Shown here piece after piece: positions 18,028 to 27,157 of a stretch of 64,000 bases of DNA; the stretch's first letter is position 1, and every line of letters starts with the position of its first letter. Under the pieces are notes generated by a model. That model saw nothing but the letters and a program-made list of their open reading frames with translations, ran no database searches and had not been told where the DNA came from. A program made the translations under genes and the position numbers. The stretch is from Lacihabitans sp. LS3-19 (GTDB lineage Bacteria > Bacteroidota > Bacteroidia > Cytophagales > Spirosomataceae): NCBI RefSeq assembly GCF_024343575.1, contig NZ_RJUA01000120.1, positions 186,001 to 250,000 of the forward strand, in the 5' to 3' direction.

Positions 18028-19362
18028 TTATTTTTTAGCTTTGAGATCCTTGGCATTTATTGTGTAATCCCATTTTTTTTCTCCTTTTCCATCGAATACA
18101 TTAATTTTAAGAACTCTATCTGTTCTTTTTCCTGTAATTTCCATAATACCAAAGGCTTGAGAGTTATTCAACTCCGTACCATCTATTATTGTTTTAGCCT
18201 TGTATTCTTGATCTAAAGGTTTGCCTGCACTAGATGTTAGAGGAGAAATAGTTAAATCATACAAAGTATAATTATTTGGCCGCTCTAATTTTTGAAGATT
18301 GGTATGGTGCCTGTCACCTGAGATAAAAATTACACCTGATATTTTATTGGCTTCTATTCTATCCAATAATTTTCTTCTTTCAACAGGATATGTTGACATA
18401 TTTTCAAAAACACCAGCCTGATTTACTACTTGTCCGCCAGTGACTACAAACTTAAATGGAGCCTGCGAAGTACTCAGAGCATCAATCAACCAATTCAATT
18501 GTTTCTCTCCATAATAATCTTTCGTTGAATCAATTAGGCTATTTGGAGCTCTAAAGTACCGATTATCCATCAAGAAAAATTGAACATCCTCCCACATAAA
18601 TGTTCCCGTAATTCCCTCGTTTTCAAAAATATAGTTTGGATTACCCCAGAAATTCTTAAAAGCCTCCAAAGTCATTCTTTTGTTCCAAAAACTCCTATCT
18701 GCGTCATTATCACCAAAATCATGGTCATCCCAAATAGCATAATGATGAACATTGGCCCACAATGGTTGAAGTTGTTTTAAGCTTTTGTAATCTGTGTATC
18801 TATGATTTATACCAGTTTTGGTATTCCAATCTGGCTCTCTCAAATAGATATTATCACCGCCCCAAACCATAAAATTGGGTTTTTGCTCATATATTTTTGT
18901 AAAAATATCCGGACTTTTACCATATGGGTTTCCAGGCCTATCAAATCTTTCTTCGTTGGTATAAGTGCAACTTCCTACCGCAAATTTAAAATTCGGCGGA
19001 TCTGTTCTATATTGCCAAAGAGTTTGTGTTTGAAACTCCTGAAGATTTGCGGCTTTTATAGGTTTCTTATTAATCCAAACTTCATAACCATACTTTTTGC
19101 CAGGCAAAACTTCATCTGCGATTAATTTTGCTACAAAAGCATTGTCTTTTTTTGTTTGGATTTCCTCTGTAAAGTATTTCTTAGCTGGAGCTTCTTTATC
19201 CCAGTATGAAAATTTCACAAAATCAGCTTTATCGGTTTGTACCCATAATAGAACTTCACGCATGTCTGAATATCCCAGCATTGGCCCAGATTTGATTTGA
19301 GCTTGTGAAGTGATATGAAAAAAAGTAAAAAGAATAAATAACAGATAGGTTTGTTTTTTCAT
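18028..19362 (-). CDS. PhoD-like secreted alkaline phosphatase family protein
   Basis: A 444-residue exported metallophosphoesterase. A signal peptide ends near FHITSQAQ (about residue 21). A fibronectin-like N-terminal domain (about 25-115) is followed by the catalytic domain with FAVGSCTY, MVWGGDNIYL, AIWDDHDFGDND and FISGDRHHTN, which supply the metal-binding Asp, Asn and His residues of the PhoD group. The activity is phosphomono- or phosphodiester hydrolysis in the periplasm or outside the cell. It lies 11 bp upstream of the arginine-deiminase-like gene; a functional link is not evident. Confidence 0.88.
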   Translation of the reverse strand: MKKQTYLLFILFTFFHITSQAQIKSGPMLGYSDMREVLLWVQTDKADFVKFSYWDKEAPAKKYFTEEIQTKKDNAFVAKLIADEVLPGKKYGYEVWINKKPIKAANLQEFQTQTLWQYRTDPPNFKFAVGSCTYTNEERFDRPGNPYGKSPDIFTKIYEQKPNFMVWGGDNIYLREPDWNTKTGINHRYTDYKSLKQLQPLWANVHHYAIWDDHDFGDNDADRSFWNKRMTLEAFKNFWGNPNYIFENEGITGTFMWEDVQFFLMDNRYFRAPNSLIDSTKDYYGEKQLNWLIDALSTSQAPFKFVVTGGQVVNQAGVFENMSTYPVERRKLLDRIEANKISGVIFISGDRHHTNLQKLERPNNYTLYDLTISPLTSSAGKPLDQEYKAKTIIDGTELNNSQAFGIMEITGKRTDRVLKINVFDGKGEKKWDYTINAKDLKAKK

Positions 19363-19495
19363 GAAATGTAATTTGTTTAATGCAATTTAAGGGTTTCTTT
19401 TTGAATTTGTAAAAAACTAAAATTAAGATTCAGTAATTTAATAAAAAGCCTTAAATTATGTTCTCAAATCCTTCAATATTTCAAGGCTAAAAGCG

Positions 19496-19503
19496 TATTT
19501 TTG
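19496..19503 (+). promoter_or_regulatory. Candidate -7 box of lysA
   Basis: TATTTTTG, a full match to TAnnTTTG, ends 17 bp before the lysA ATG. No -33 TTTG at normal spacing. Confidence 0.4.
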
Positions 19504-19520
19504 CGAAAAAAAATATTTTA

Positions 19521-20756
19521 ATGACAGTAGAAAACGGGCAATTTGTTATTCAAAATCAAAGTGTTTTAGCTTTATGTGAAGAATTCGGCACGCCATTGTA
19601 TGTATATGATGGCGACAAAATAGAAGAAAAAGCCAATGCTTTGAAAGATGCCTTTAAGGGTGTAAAAATGAAAATAAAATATGCCTGCAAAGCCAATACC
19701 AACATTTCTATACTTAAATTAATGCATACTTTAGGTGTAGATATTGACGTGGTTTCGCCTCAAGAAATGGCAGTAGCTTTGAAAGCAGGTTTTAATCCTA
19801 GTCAAATCACCTATACATCGAGCGGAGTATCTTTTGATGAGATAGAAGTAAGTATAAACAACGACGTCCTTGCCAATATTGATAATCTCCCAACTTTGAT
19901 AAAATTTGGAGAAAAATATGGCAATTCTGTTCCAGTTTTGATCAGGATAAGACCAAACGTAGAAGGTGGTGGAAACCTGAAAATTAGTACAGGCCACAAA
20001 GAATCTAAATTCGGAATAGCGATAGAGTATAAAGAGCAAATTCTTGAAATAGCTAAAAAATATAATCTAAATATAGTTGGAATTCACCAGCACACGGGTT
20101 CTGATATCAAAGATGGAAAGACTTTTGTGGAAGTAGCCAGAGTGATTTTTGACTTTGCTATGAGTTTCCCAGACTTAAAATACATCGATTTTGGGGGTGG
20201 TTTTAAAGTTGCCTACAAAGACGGTGATAGCGTTACAGACATGGTGGATTTAGGCGAAAAAATAAGTGCAAGTTTTCAAGATTTTTGTAAAAAATATGGA
20301 AGAGAACTAGAGCTTTGGTTTGAGCCAGGCAAGTTTTTGGTAAGTGAGAGTGGTTTTCTTTTCGGAAATGTAAATGTTGTTAAAGAAAACCCTACAAAAA
20401 CACTTTTGGGACTTAATACAGGTTTAAATCACCTCATAAGGCCGATGATGTATGATGCATTTCACGATGTTGTGAATGTTTCAAAACCAAATGCTGCAGT
20501 AAACGAAGTTTATGACGTAGTAGGATATATCTGTGAAACAGACGATATCGCAAAAAATAGAGAATTAGCCAAAACCGATGAAGGAGATATTATTTGTATA
20601 AAAAATGCCGGAGCTTATGGATTTACTATGGCATCTAATTATAACGGAAGATTTAAACCTGCAGAAATTCTAATTTATAAAAATAAAGTGCATTTAATCA
20701 GAAAAAGAGAGACTTTAGTTGATATTTTAGCCAATCAAATATTAGTTGAATTATAA
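19521..20756 (+). CDS. lysA: Diaminopimelate decarboxylase
   Basis: Converts meso-diaminopimelate to lysine, the last step of lysine synthesis, using pyridoxal phosphate. The 411-residue protein has the PLP-lysine motif YACKANTN (Lys57), GIHQHTGSDI (His stacking on PLP), YIDFGGGFKVAY (phosphate-binding Gly loop), WFEPGKFLV (Glu-Pro-Gly) and the C-terminal CETDDIAKNR and GAYGFTMASNYN blocks. Length and motif order are normal. The next gene starts 2 bp after the stop. Confidence 0.96.
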   Translation: MTVENGQFVIQNQSVLALCEEFGTPLYVYDGDKIEEKANALKDAFKGVKMKIKYACKANTNISILKLMHTLGVDIDVVSPQEMAVALKAGFNPSQITYTSSGVSFDEIEVSINNDVLANIDNLPTLIKFGEKYGNSVPVLIRIRPNVEGGGNLKISTGHKESKFGIAIEYKEQILEIAKKYNLNIVGIHQHTGSDIKDGKTFVEVARVIFDFAMSFPDLKYIDFGGGFKVAYKDGDSVTDMVDLGEKISASFQDFCKKYGRELELWFEPGKFLVSESGFLFGNVNVVKENPTKTLLGLNTGLNHLIRPMMYDAFHDVVNVSKPNAAVNEVYDVVGYICETDDIAKNRELAKTDEGDIICIKNAGAYGFTMASNYNGRFKPAEILIYKNKVHLIRKRETLVDILANQILVEL

Positions 20757-20758
20757 TT

Positions 20759-21961
20759 ATGGAAAATCAATTCATAAAATCGAGCAAAAAAGACGAATTT
20801 GAGTCGCCTGACTTTTACAATATAGATGAACTTCTTACTGAAGATCAAAAATTGATTCGAAATTCAGTAAGAGATTTTGTGAAGAAAAAGATTTCTCCAA
20901 TAATTGAAGATGCCGCTCAAAAGGCCAAATTTCCTTATTATTTGGTAAAAGAAATGGGCGAAATGGGCGTTTTTGGCCCAACAGTACCAGAAGCTTACGG
21001 TGGGATGGGAGCTGATTATATTTCGTATGGATTGATGATGCAAGAATTAGAACGTTGTGACTCGGGCATTCGCTCCACGGCATCTGTTCAAGGTTCTTTG
21101 GTGATGTTTCCCATTTTCAAATATGGATCGGAAGAACAAAAAATGAAATATTTACCAAAATTAGCCTCTGGAGAATGGCTGGGATGTTTTGGTTTAACAG
21201 AACCTGACCATGGTTCTAATCCAAGCGGTATGGTCACCAACTTCAAAGAAGACGGCGATCATGTGATATTAAACGGAGCAAAAATGTGGATTTCCAATGC
21301 TCCCTTTGCTGATTTGGCAGTGGTATGGGCAAAAAATGAAGCTGGAAGAATCAAAGGATTAATAGTAGAAAAAGGAATGGTTGGTTTTACTGCTCCCGAA
21401 ATACACAACAAATGGTCATTGAGGGCAAGTGCCACGGGTGAGTTAGTTTTTAATGATGTTAGAGTACCGAAAAGTAACATTTTGCCTGACGCAGATGGCT
21501 TAAGAGCACCTTTATCATGTTTGGATAACGCCCGTTTCGGTATAGCTTGGGGAGCTTTAGGTTCCGCTATGGATTGCTATGAAACAGCCAGAAAATACTC
21601 AGCGGAAAGAATCCAATTCGGAAAACCAATTGCCTCCTTTCAATTAATTCAAAAGAAATTGGCCGAGATGTTGACCGAAATCACGAAAGCTCAGCTTTTG
21701 GTTTGGAAATTAGGAGTCAACAAAAACAATGGCACGGCAACAACATCCCAAATTTCAATGGCCAAAAGAAACAATGTACAGATTGCTCTAGAAATAGCGA
21801 GAGAGGCACGCCAAATTTTGGGTGGAAATGGAATCACAGGTGAATTCTCAGTAATGCGGCACATGATGAATCTGGAATCGGTAGTGACTTATGAAGGCAC
21901 TCATGATATTCACTTATTGATTTTAGGAAACGAAATAACGGGTATTCAATCTTTTAAATAA
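20759..21961 (+). CDS. Acyl-CoA dehydrogenase, glutaryl-CoA dehydrogenase type
   Basis: A 400-residue FAD-dependent acyl-CoA dehydrogenase. Motifs: LTEPDHGSNPSGM and WISNAPFADLAVVWAK (flavin contacts), RFGIAWGALGSAMDCYETA, and the catalytic glutamate in YEGTHDIHLLILG (Glu379), a context typical of glutaryl-CoA dehydrogenase. That enzyme oxidises and decarboxylates glutaryl-CoA to crotonyl-CoA in lysine and tryptophan breakdown. It lies 2 bp behind lysA, an odd pairing of lysine synthesis with an enzyme of lysine degradation. Substrate is inferred from the motif. Confidence 0.9.
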   Translation: MENQFIKSSKKDEFESPDFYNIDELLTEDQKLIRNSVRDFVKKKISPIIEDAAQKAKFPYYLVKEMGEMGVFGPTVPEAYGGMGADYISYGLMMQELERCDSGIRSTASVQGSLVMFPIFKYGSEEQKMKYLPKLASGEWLGCFGLTEPDHGSNPSGMVTNFKEDGDHVILNGAKMWISNAPFADLAVVWAKNEAGRIKGLIVEKGMVGFTAPEIHNKWSLRASATGELVFNDVRVPKSNILPDADGLRAPLSCLDNARFGIAWGALGSAMDCYETARKYSAERIQFGKPIASFQLIQKKLAEMLTEITKAQLLVWKLGVNKNNGTATTSQISMAKRNNVQIALEIAREARQILGGNGITGEFSVMRHMMNLESVVTYEGTHDIHLLILGNEITGIQSFK

Positions 21962-21968
21962 TATTAAT

Positions 21969-22988
21969 ATGATAAATGTAGGTCTTATAGGTTTTGGATT
22001 ATCTGGAAGATACTTGCAAGCTCCTTTTTTTCAAACCAATCAAAATTTTAACTTAAAAAAGATTGTAACCTCTCAACAAATACCGCAGAATTTATTTCCA
22101 AATACTTCGCGGGCCGATTCTTATGAGGAATTATTGGAAGATGAATCCTTGAATTTAATTTCTATTTGCTCTCCCAGTGACACCCACTACGAATATGCAA
22201 AAAAATGCCTTTCAGCTCGAAAAAACATATTGATAGAAAAGCCCATTACAGCTCATAAACACGAAGCCGAAGAACTTTTCAGATTGGCAGAAGCCATGAA
22301 CCTTAGAATTTTTGTTTTCCAAAACCGTAGATTTGATTCGGATTTTATGACCGTAAAAAGTGTAATAGAATCTGGTGTTTTAGGAGAAATATTAGCCTAC
22401 GAAGCACATTTCGATAGATTCAAGCCAGTTTTGAATGCTAAAAAATGGAAAGAAAGAATAGCTCCAGCCAATGGGATTTTATATGATTTAGGTTCTCATC
22501 TTATCGACCAATCTATTTATTTGTTCGGTAATCCTGAAAAAATATCTGGAGAGGTTTTTACCCAAAGAGCCCATTCTGAAATTGACGATGCATTTGATTT
22601 GAAACTAGATTATGGAAAATTAAAAGTTTCACTAAAATCAAGTTTAATGGTGAAAGATCAAGGCCCAAAATATATCGTACATGGCACCTTGGGTAGTTTC
22701 ACCAAATACGGGATTGATATTCAAGAAGACCATTTGGTGGCAGGTTTATGGCCAAACCAAGCAGGATTTGGTTTTGAACCGAAAGAGATGGACGGCACGA
22801 TTAAAACGTCTATAAAAGGTTTAGAGCTAAAGGGAAAAATAGAAACGTTTGGCGGAAACTGGAATTTATTATTTGATAATATTGCAGATGTGATTCTCCA
22901 AAATGCGGAATCTATTATAAAACCATCCCAAATAATAGAACAAATAACGATAATAGATACTATAAAAAAAAAAAAAGCCGAGAATTAA
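21969..22988 (+). CDS. Gfo/Idh/MocA family oxidoreductase
   Basis: A 339-residue NAD(P)-dependent sugar-type dehydrogenase. The N-terminal Rossmann fold has GLIGFGLSGRYLQAPFF (about 4-20), the family motif IEKPITAHKHEAEEL (about 92-106) and FVFQNRRFDSDF (about 114-125). The C-terminal domain has GILYDLGSHLIDQ with the catalytic-type His. Substrate unknown. It starts 7 bp after the acyl-CoA dehydrogenase. Its stop codon lies within the loop of the shared terminator hairpin. Confidence 0.88.
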   Translation: MINVGLIGFGLSGRYLQAPFFQTNQNFNLKKIVTSQQIPQNLFPNTSRADSYEELLEDESLNLISICSPSDTHYEYAKKCLSARKNILIEKPITAHKHEAEELFRLAEAMNLRIFVFQNRRFDSDFMTVKSVIESGVLGEILAYEAHFDRFKPVLNAKKWKERIAPANGILYDLGSHLIDQSIYLFGNPEKISGEVFTQRAHSEIDDAFDLKLDYGKLKVSLKSSLMVKDQGPKYIVHGTLGSFTKYGIDIQEDHLVAGLWPNQAGFGFEPKEMDGTIKTSIKGLELKGKIETFGGNWNLLFDNIADVILQNAESIIKPSQIIEQITIIDTIKKKKAEN

Positions 22989-22997
22989 TCTCGGCTT
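22975..22997. terminator. Bidirectional terminator with a stop codon in its loop
   Basis: AAGCCGAGA (22975-22983) pairs with TCTCGGCTT (22989-22997) across a 5-base loop. A long A run precedes it and a T-rich run follows, so it serves both the oxidoreductase gene, whose TAA overlaps the loop, and the convergent nucleotidyltransferase gene. Confidence 0.85.
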
Positions 22998-23001
22998 CTT
23001 T

Positions 23002-23904
23002 TCAATTCCATAATTTCTCAGGATATTTCCCTTGTTCTATCAGCTTATTCAAAGCTCCCATAACCATCTCCTTATCTTCAGGGTAAGTAACCCCAAACCA
23101 ATCAGATGAACTTTCAAAAACCTTGCAATTGCCTTTATTATTTTCTATCAAATAACTCATAACCTTTGGAATATAAAACTCAGCTTTAGGAGCATCAAAA
23201 TTCTCTTTAGCATAGACTTCAAAAAGTTCTTTTATAATTGGGAAAACAGAAGGCATAAAACCCCAAAAATTCATAGAAACAGGTGTATTTTCACCTAAAA
23301 CTACTGGTTCGCCTTCATCTAAGAAAACTATTTTTCCATTTTCTTGCCTTACTATTTTTGTTCTCTCAGTTACATTTATCAGAAAACCTTCTTCATTAGT
23401 TACACATACACCACGCGAAACTGTTCCATTTTCAGAAAGCGTATTTTTAATCTGATAACCAATCATTGAATGCACATTTTCGTTAGTATTTGTGCTTAAA
23501 AAATCTGCCATTGTTTTAAAAGCATCATATCCATAAAAGTCATCCGCATTTATTACAGCAAAAGGAGCCGAGGTTTGTTCCCAAGCACAAAGTACAGCGT
23601 GTCCAGTTCCCCAAGGTTTTTCTCTTTTTACATTAGATAATTCGGCAGGAACATAACTTTGAAAACCTTGAATTGCAAAATCATACTCAATTTTACCATC
23701 CAATTTTGGCCCAAAAAGTCTAACAAAATCCTCTTTTAATTCCTCTCGAATAATAAAAACTATTTTGCCAAATCCAGCTCTAATTGCATCAAACAAAGAA
23801 TAATCAATAATTGTCTCATCATTTGGACCAAAAGCATCAATTTGCTTAATTCCTCCATATCTGCTGCCCATACCGGCTGCTAAAATCAAAAGCGTAGGTT
23901 TCAT
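23002..23904 (-). CDS. Sugar-phosphate nucleotidyltransferase family protein
   Basis: A 300-residue protein of the NTP-transferase fold. The signature ILAAGMGSRYGGIKQ (about 7-21) is the nucleotide-binding loop; PWGTGHAVLCAWE (about 96-108) and FAVINADDFYG (about 114-124) provide the uracil/guanine contact and metal-binding Asp residues. The C-terminal part (NKGNCKVFESSSDWFGVTYPEDKEM) is a variant seen in Bacteroidota proteins and is not the hexapeptide domain of GlmU. It should join a nucleotide to a sugar phosphate; the exact sugar is unknown. Confidence 0.85.
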   Translation of the reverse strand: MKPTLLILAAGMGSRYGGIKQIDAFGPNDETIIDYSLFDAIRAGFGKIVFIIREELKEDFVRLFGPKLDGKIEYDFAIQGFQSYVPAELSNVKREKPWGTGHAVLCAWEQTSAPFAVINADDFYGYDAFKTMADFLSTNTNENVHSMIGYQIKNTLSENGTVSRGVCVTNEEGFLINVTERTKIVRQENGKIVFLDEGEPVVLGENTPVSMNFWGFMPSVFPIIKELFEVYAKENFDAPKAEFYIPKVMSYLIENNKGNCKVFESSSDWFGVTYPEDKEMVMGALNKLIEQGKYPEKLWN

Positions 23905-23920
23905 AAATTTAAAATTTTGG

Positions 23921-23928
23921 CAAAAGTA
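23921..23928 (-). promoter_or_regulatory. Candidate -7 box of the nucleotidyltransferase gene
   Basis: On the minus strand TACTTTTG matches TAnnTTTG and ends 16 bp before the ATG at 23904. No -33 box at standard spacing. Confidence 0.4.
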
Positions 23929-24115
23929 CGGATTTTATAGGTCTTTTTTAACAGTAGAAAAACAATTTATTGCTCATTTTTACCCAAAATTGCATTAAAT
24001 CCTCAAATACTTAACTTACATCTATATATTTAATATTCTGTTCTTAAGCTTTTTTTTATTTCTACACTTTTTTATACTTTTAAAGATTAAATATTTTCAA
24101 CAATACTAATATATT

Positions 24116-27100
24116 ATGAGAAAAAACCTATCCTTACTTATTCTCTTTATCATTTGCAAGTTTTCTGCTTTTTCGCAAGAAACTTTTCATGAAAATGGAG
24201 TAAAAGACAAAAGGCCTGATTATTACCTATTTAAAAATGCTACCGTTCATGTGGATGGAAAAACAACCATAAATGAAGGTTGGGTTTTAATAAAAGGCGA
24301 TAAAATCGAAAAAGTTGGTAAAAACTTCGATTACCCTAAAACAACCCAAGTTATGGATATGTCAGGCAAACATATTTATCCTGGATTTGTAGATATTTAT
24401 TCTGATTATGGTATGCCCGAAATCAAAAGAAAACCTGGTGGCGGATATTACAATATGGAATTTAAGTCAGGAAAAGAAGGAGCTTTTGCATGGAATCAAG
24501 CCATTAAACCTGAAGTAAAAGCAGATGAGATTTTCAAAGTGGATGATAAATCTGCGGCGGAATTAAGAAAAATTGGCTTCGGAGCAACAGTAACTCACCA
24601 AAAAGATGGAATAGCAAGAGGGAATTCAGCTTTAGTTTCGTTAAATAATACAACTGAAAATGAAGTTTTATTAAAATCTAATGTTTCTTCTCATTTTTCA
24701 TTTGATAAGGGTTCAAGTATACAATCTTACCCAGTTTCTTTAATGGGTTCTGTTGCCCTTTTACGTCAAGCATATTATGACGCTAAATGGTATACAAACG
24801 GTGGAATTGGCTCAGAAAGAAATTTATCTTTAGAAGCCTTAGCTCAAAACATGGCATTGCCAGCAGTATTTCATGGTAAAAGCTTTTTAGACGCTCAAAG
24901 AGCTGATAAGATTGGAAAAGAATTTGGAATAAAATATATTCTTAAATCTGGTGGCGATGACTACAAAAGAATTAGTGAAATAAAAGAGCTGAACACACAT
25001 ATAATAGCTCCTATAAGTTTTCCTAAAGCCCTTGATGTAGAAGATCCTCTTGATGCAGAAATCGTTTCTTTAACAGACTTGAAAAACTGGGAAATGGCTC
25101 CTTCAAACTTAGCGGTTCTTGCAAAGAATAATATAAGTTTCTCTATTTCACCATCTGATTTAGTAGATAAGTCTCAGTTTTTTGGAAATATACAAAAGGC
25201 GATAAAATTGCGATTAGACAAAAATACTGCTCTTGACGCTTTGACTTCAAGCCCTGCAAAAGCCCTAAAAATAGATAATTTGGTTGGAAGTATTAAAAAT
25301 GGAATGATTGCAAATTTATTGATAAGTAATGAGGAAATATTTGACCCAAAGGCCAAAATTCTAGAAAACTGGATACAAGGCAATAAATTCGTAATAAACG
25401 ACTTAAGCCTTTCATCAGTTAAAGGAACCTATTCTACTGATCTTTCAGGATTTTCAAAATTGGAAATAACTGGCGAGAACGAAAAACCTTCTATAGAGTT
25501 GTTTGAAAATGATTCTACTAAAGTTAAGGCTACAACGACCAGAGACAGAAATTTTTTAACTATCAATTATAAAAAGGGAAATGCTGGTCTTGTTAGGTTA
25601 TCAGGTTATATAACAGACAAAAAAATAAACGGTGATGGGAAAGACGCAGATGGCAAATCTTTTGTTTGGAATGCAACACTTAACGAAGACTCGAAAACCG
25701 AAGACAAAAAAGCAGATTCGACAAAAAAATCGTCTGAGGAAAAATTAGGGGAAATTATTTATCCTTTTACTGCATTTGGAAATAAAGAAAAACCTTCTAA
25801 GGAAGATTTTATTATCAAAAATGCCACGATTTGGACCAATGAAGCAGATGGAAATATCCAAGGCGACGTCATAATAAAAAACGGAAAAATTGATGCCATT
25901 GGTAAAAACTTAGCTTCTGCAGGACTAAAAGTAATTGATGGTACAAACAAACACTTAACAAACGGAATCATTGACGAACACAGCCATATCGCATTGTTCT
26001 CTATAAATGAAGTTGAATCTGTTTCGTCAGAAGTAAGACAAGAAGACGTTGTAAACTCGGAAGATATAAATATTTACCGTCAATTGGCTGGAGGTGTTAC
26101 TACCTCTCAACTTTTGCACGGCTCGGCAGACTGTATCGGAGGTCAATCTGCTATAATTAAGCTTAAATGGGGTGAAAGTGCGGATAAATTAATCATCCCA
26201 AATTCTCCGAAATTTATAAAATTTGCTTTGGGTGAAAACGTAAAAAGAGGAAATTCGCCTCAGGTGCCAAACAGATACCCTAGTACAAGAATGGGAGTAG
26301 AGCAAGTATTTACTGATGCATTTACCAGAGCTATTGCTTACAAAAAAGAATGGGCGACTTATAATGGAGCAAAAGTAAAAACAGGATTAACAGCTCCTAG
26401 AACAGACCTTGAATTAGTTGCATTAGTAGAGATTTTGGATGGTAAGAGAAATATTACCTGTCACTCTTATGTACAATCTGAAATTAACATGTTGATGAAA
26501 CTTGCCGATTCTTTGGGTTTCAAAATTAATACTTTTACGCATATCTTAGAGGGTTATAAAGTGGCTGACAAAATGAAAGCCAGAAACATCAATGGTTCTA
26601 CATTCTCTGACTGGTGGGCATACAAAATGGAAGTAAAAGAAGCAATTCCTTACAATGCAGCCATTATGACTAAAGTTGGTGTAAATACAGCGATAAACTC
26701 AGATGACGCCGAAATGGCCAGAAGATTGAACCAAGAAGCTGCAAAAACAATGCTTTATGGTGGACTTAGCGAGGCTGAAGCATGGAAAACAGTTACGCTT
26801 AATCCCGCTAAAATGTTGCATTTGGATGAAAGATTAGGATCTATCAAAAAAGGAAAAGATGCTGATTTAGTGCTTTGGACAGATAATCCACTTTCGGTTT
26901 ATGCTAAACCAGAAAAAACAATTATCGATGGTACTATTTATTTTGATTTAGATAAAGAAGCTGCCAAAATAGAAGACCTTGAAATAGAAAAAAACAGAAT
27001 CATTCAGAAACTATTAGCTGAAAAAAGTAAAGGCACCCCAACAGTAAAACCTACCGCAAGACCAAGAAGAGATAATATCCACTGCGATGCTATACTTGAA

Positions 27101-27157
27101 TATGACGGTGTTTCAGTTGAACAACTTGATCAGTTTCTTGAAAATCTAAACAAATAA
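24116..27157 (+). CDS. Secreted double-domain amidohydrolase
   Basis: A 1013-residue exported protein (signal peptide ending near KFSAFSQ, about residue 21) with two amidohydrolase-fold halves. The first half (about 35-430) has the composite beta-sandwich start GWVLIKGDKIEKVG, but the metal motif is replaced (VDIYSDYG instead of HxH). A Lys/Asp-rich linker (about 520-545) leads to the second half (about 560-990), which keeps DEHSHIA, ITCHSYVQSE, TFTHILEGYK and INSDDAE, the HxH, His, His and Asp ligands of an active metallohydrolase. Such proteins are often annotated as imidazolonepropionase-like. The stop overlaps the next start by one base (TAATG). Confidence 0.87.
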   Translation: MRKNLSLLILFIICKFSAFSQETFHENGVKDKRPDYYLFKNATVHVDGKTTINEGWVLIKGDKIEKVGKNFDYPKTTQVMDMSGKHIYPGFVDIYSDYGMPEIKRKPGGGYYNMEFKSGKEGAFAWNQAIKPEVKADEIFKVDDKSAAELRKIGFGATVTHQKDGIARGNSALVSLNNTTENEVLLKSNVSSHFSFDKGSSIQSYPVSLMGSVALLRQAYYDAKWYTNGGIGSERNLSLEALAQNMALPAVFHGKSFLDAQRADKIGKEFGIKYILKSGGDDYKRISEIKELNTHIIAPISFPKALDVEDPLDAEIVSLTDLKNWEMAPSNLAVLAKNNISFSISPSDLVDKSQFFGNIQKAIKLRLDKNTALDALTSSPAKALKIDNLVGSIKNGMIANLLISNEEIFDPKAKILENWIQGNKFVINDLSLSSVKGTYSTDLSGFSKLEITGENEKPSIELFENDSTKVKATTTRDRNFLTINYKKGNAGLVRLSGYITDKKINGDGKDADGKSFVWNATLNEDSKTEDKKADSTKKSSEEKLGEIIYPFTAFGNKEKPSKEDFIIKNATIWTNEADGNIQGDVIIKNGKIDAIGKNLASAGLKVIDGTNKHLTNGIIDEHSHIALFSINEVESVSSEVRQEDVVNSEDINIYRQLAGGVTTSQLLHGSADCIGGQSAIIKLKWGESADKLIIPNSPKFIKFALGENVKRGNSPQVPNRYPSTRMGVEQVFTDAFTRAIAYKKEWATYNGAKVKTGLTAPRTDLELVALVEILDGKRNITCHSYVQSEINMLMKLADSLGFKINTFTHILEGYKVADKMKARNINGSTFSDWWAYKMEVKEAIPYNAAIMTKVGVNTAINSDDAEMARRLNQEAAKTMLYGGLSEAEAWKTVTLNPAKMLHLDERLGSIKKGKDADLVLWTDNPLSVYAKPEKTIIDGTIYFDLDKEAAKIEDLEIEKNRIIQKLLAEKSKGTPTVKPTARPRRDNIHCDAILEYDGVSVEQLDQFLENLNK

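Noticed and set aside
18580-19300. Three plus-strand open frames opposite the PhoD-like gene
   Set aside because: The PhoD-like product has a full set of metal-site motifs; the opposing frames have none.
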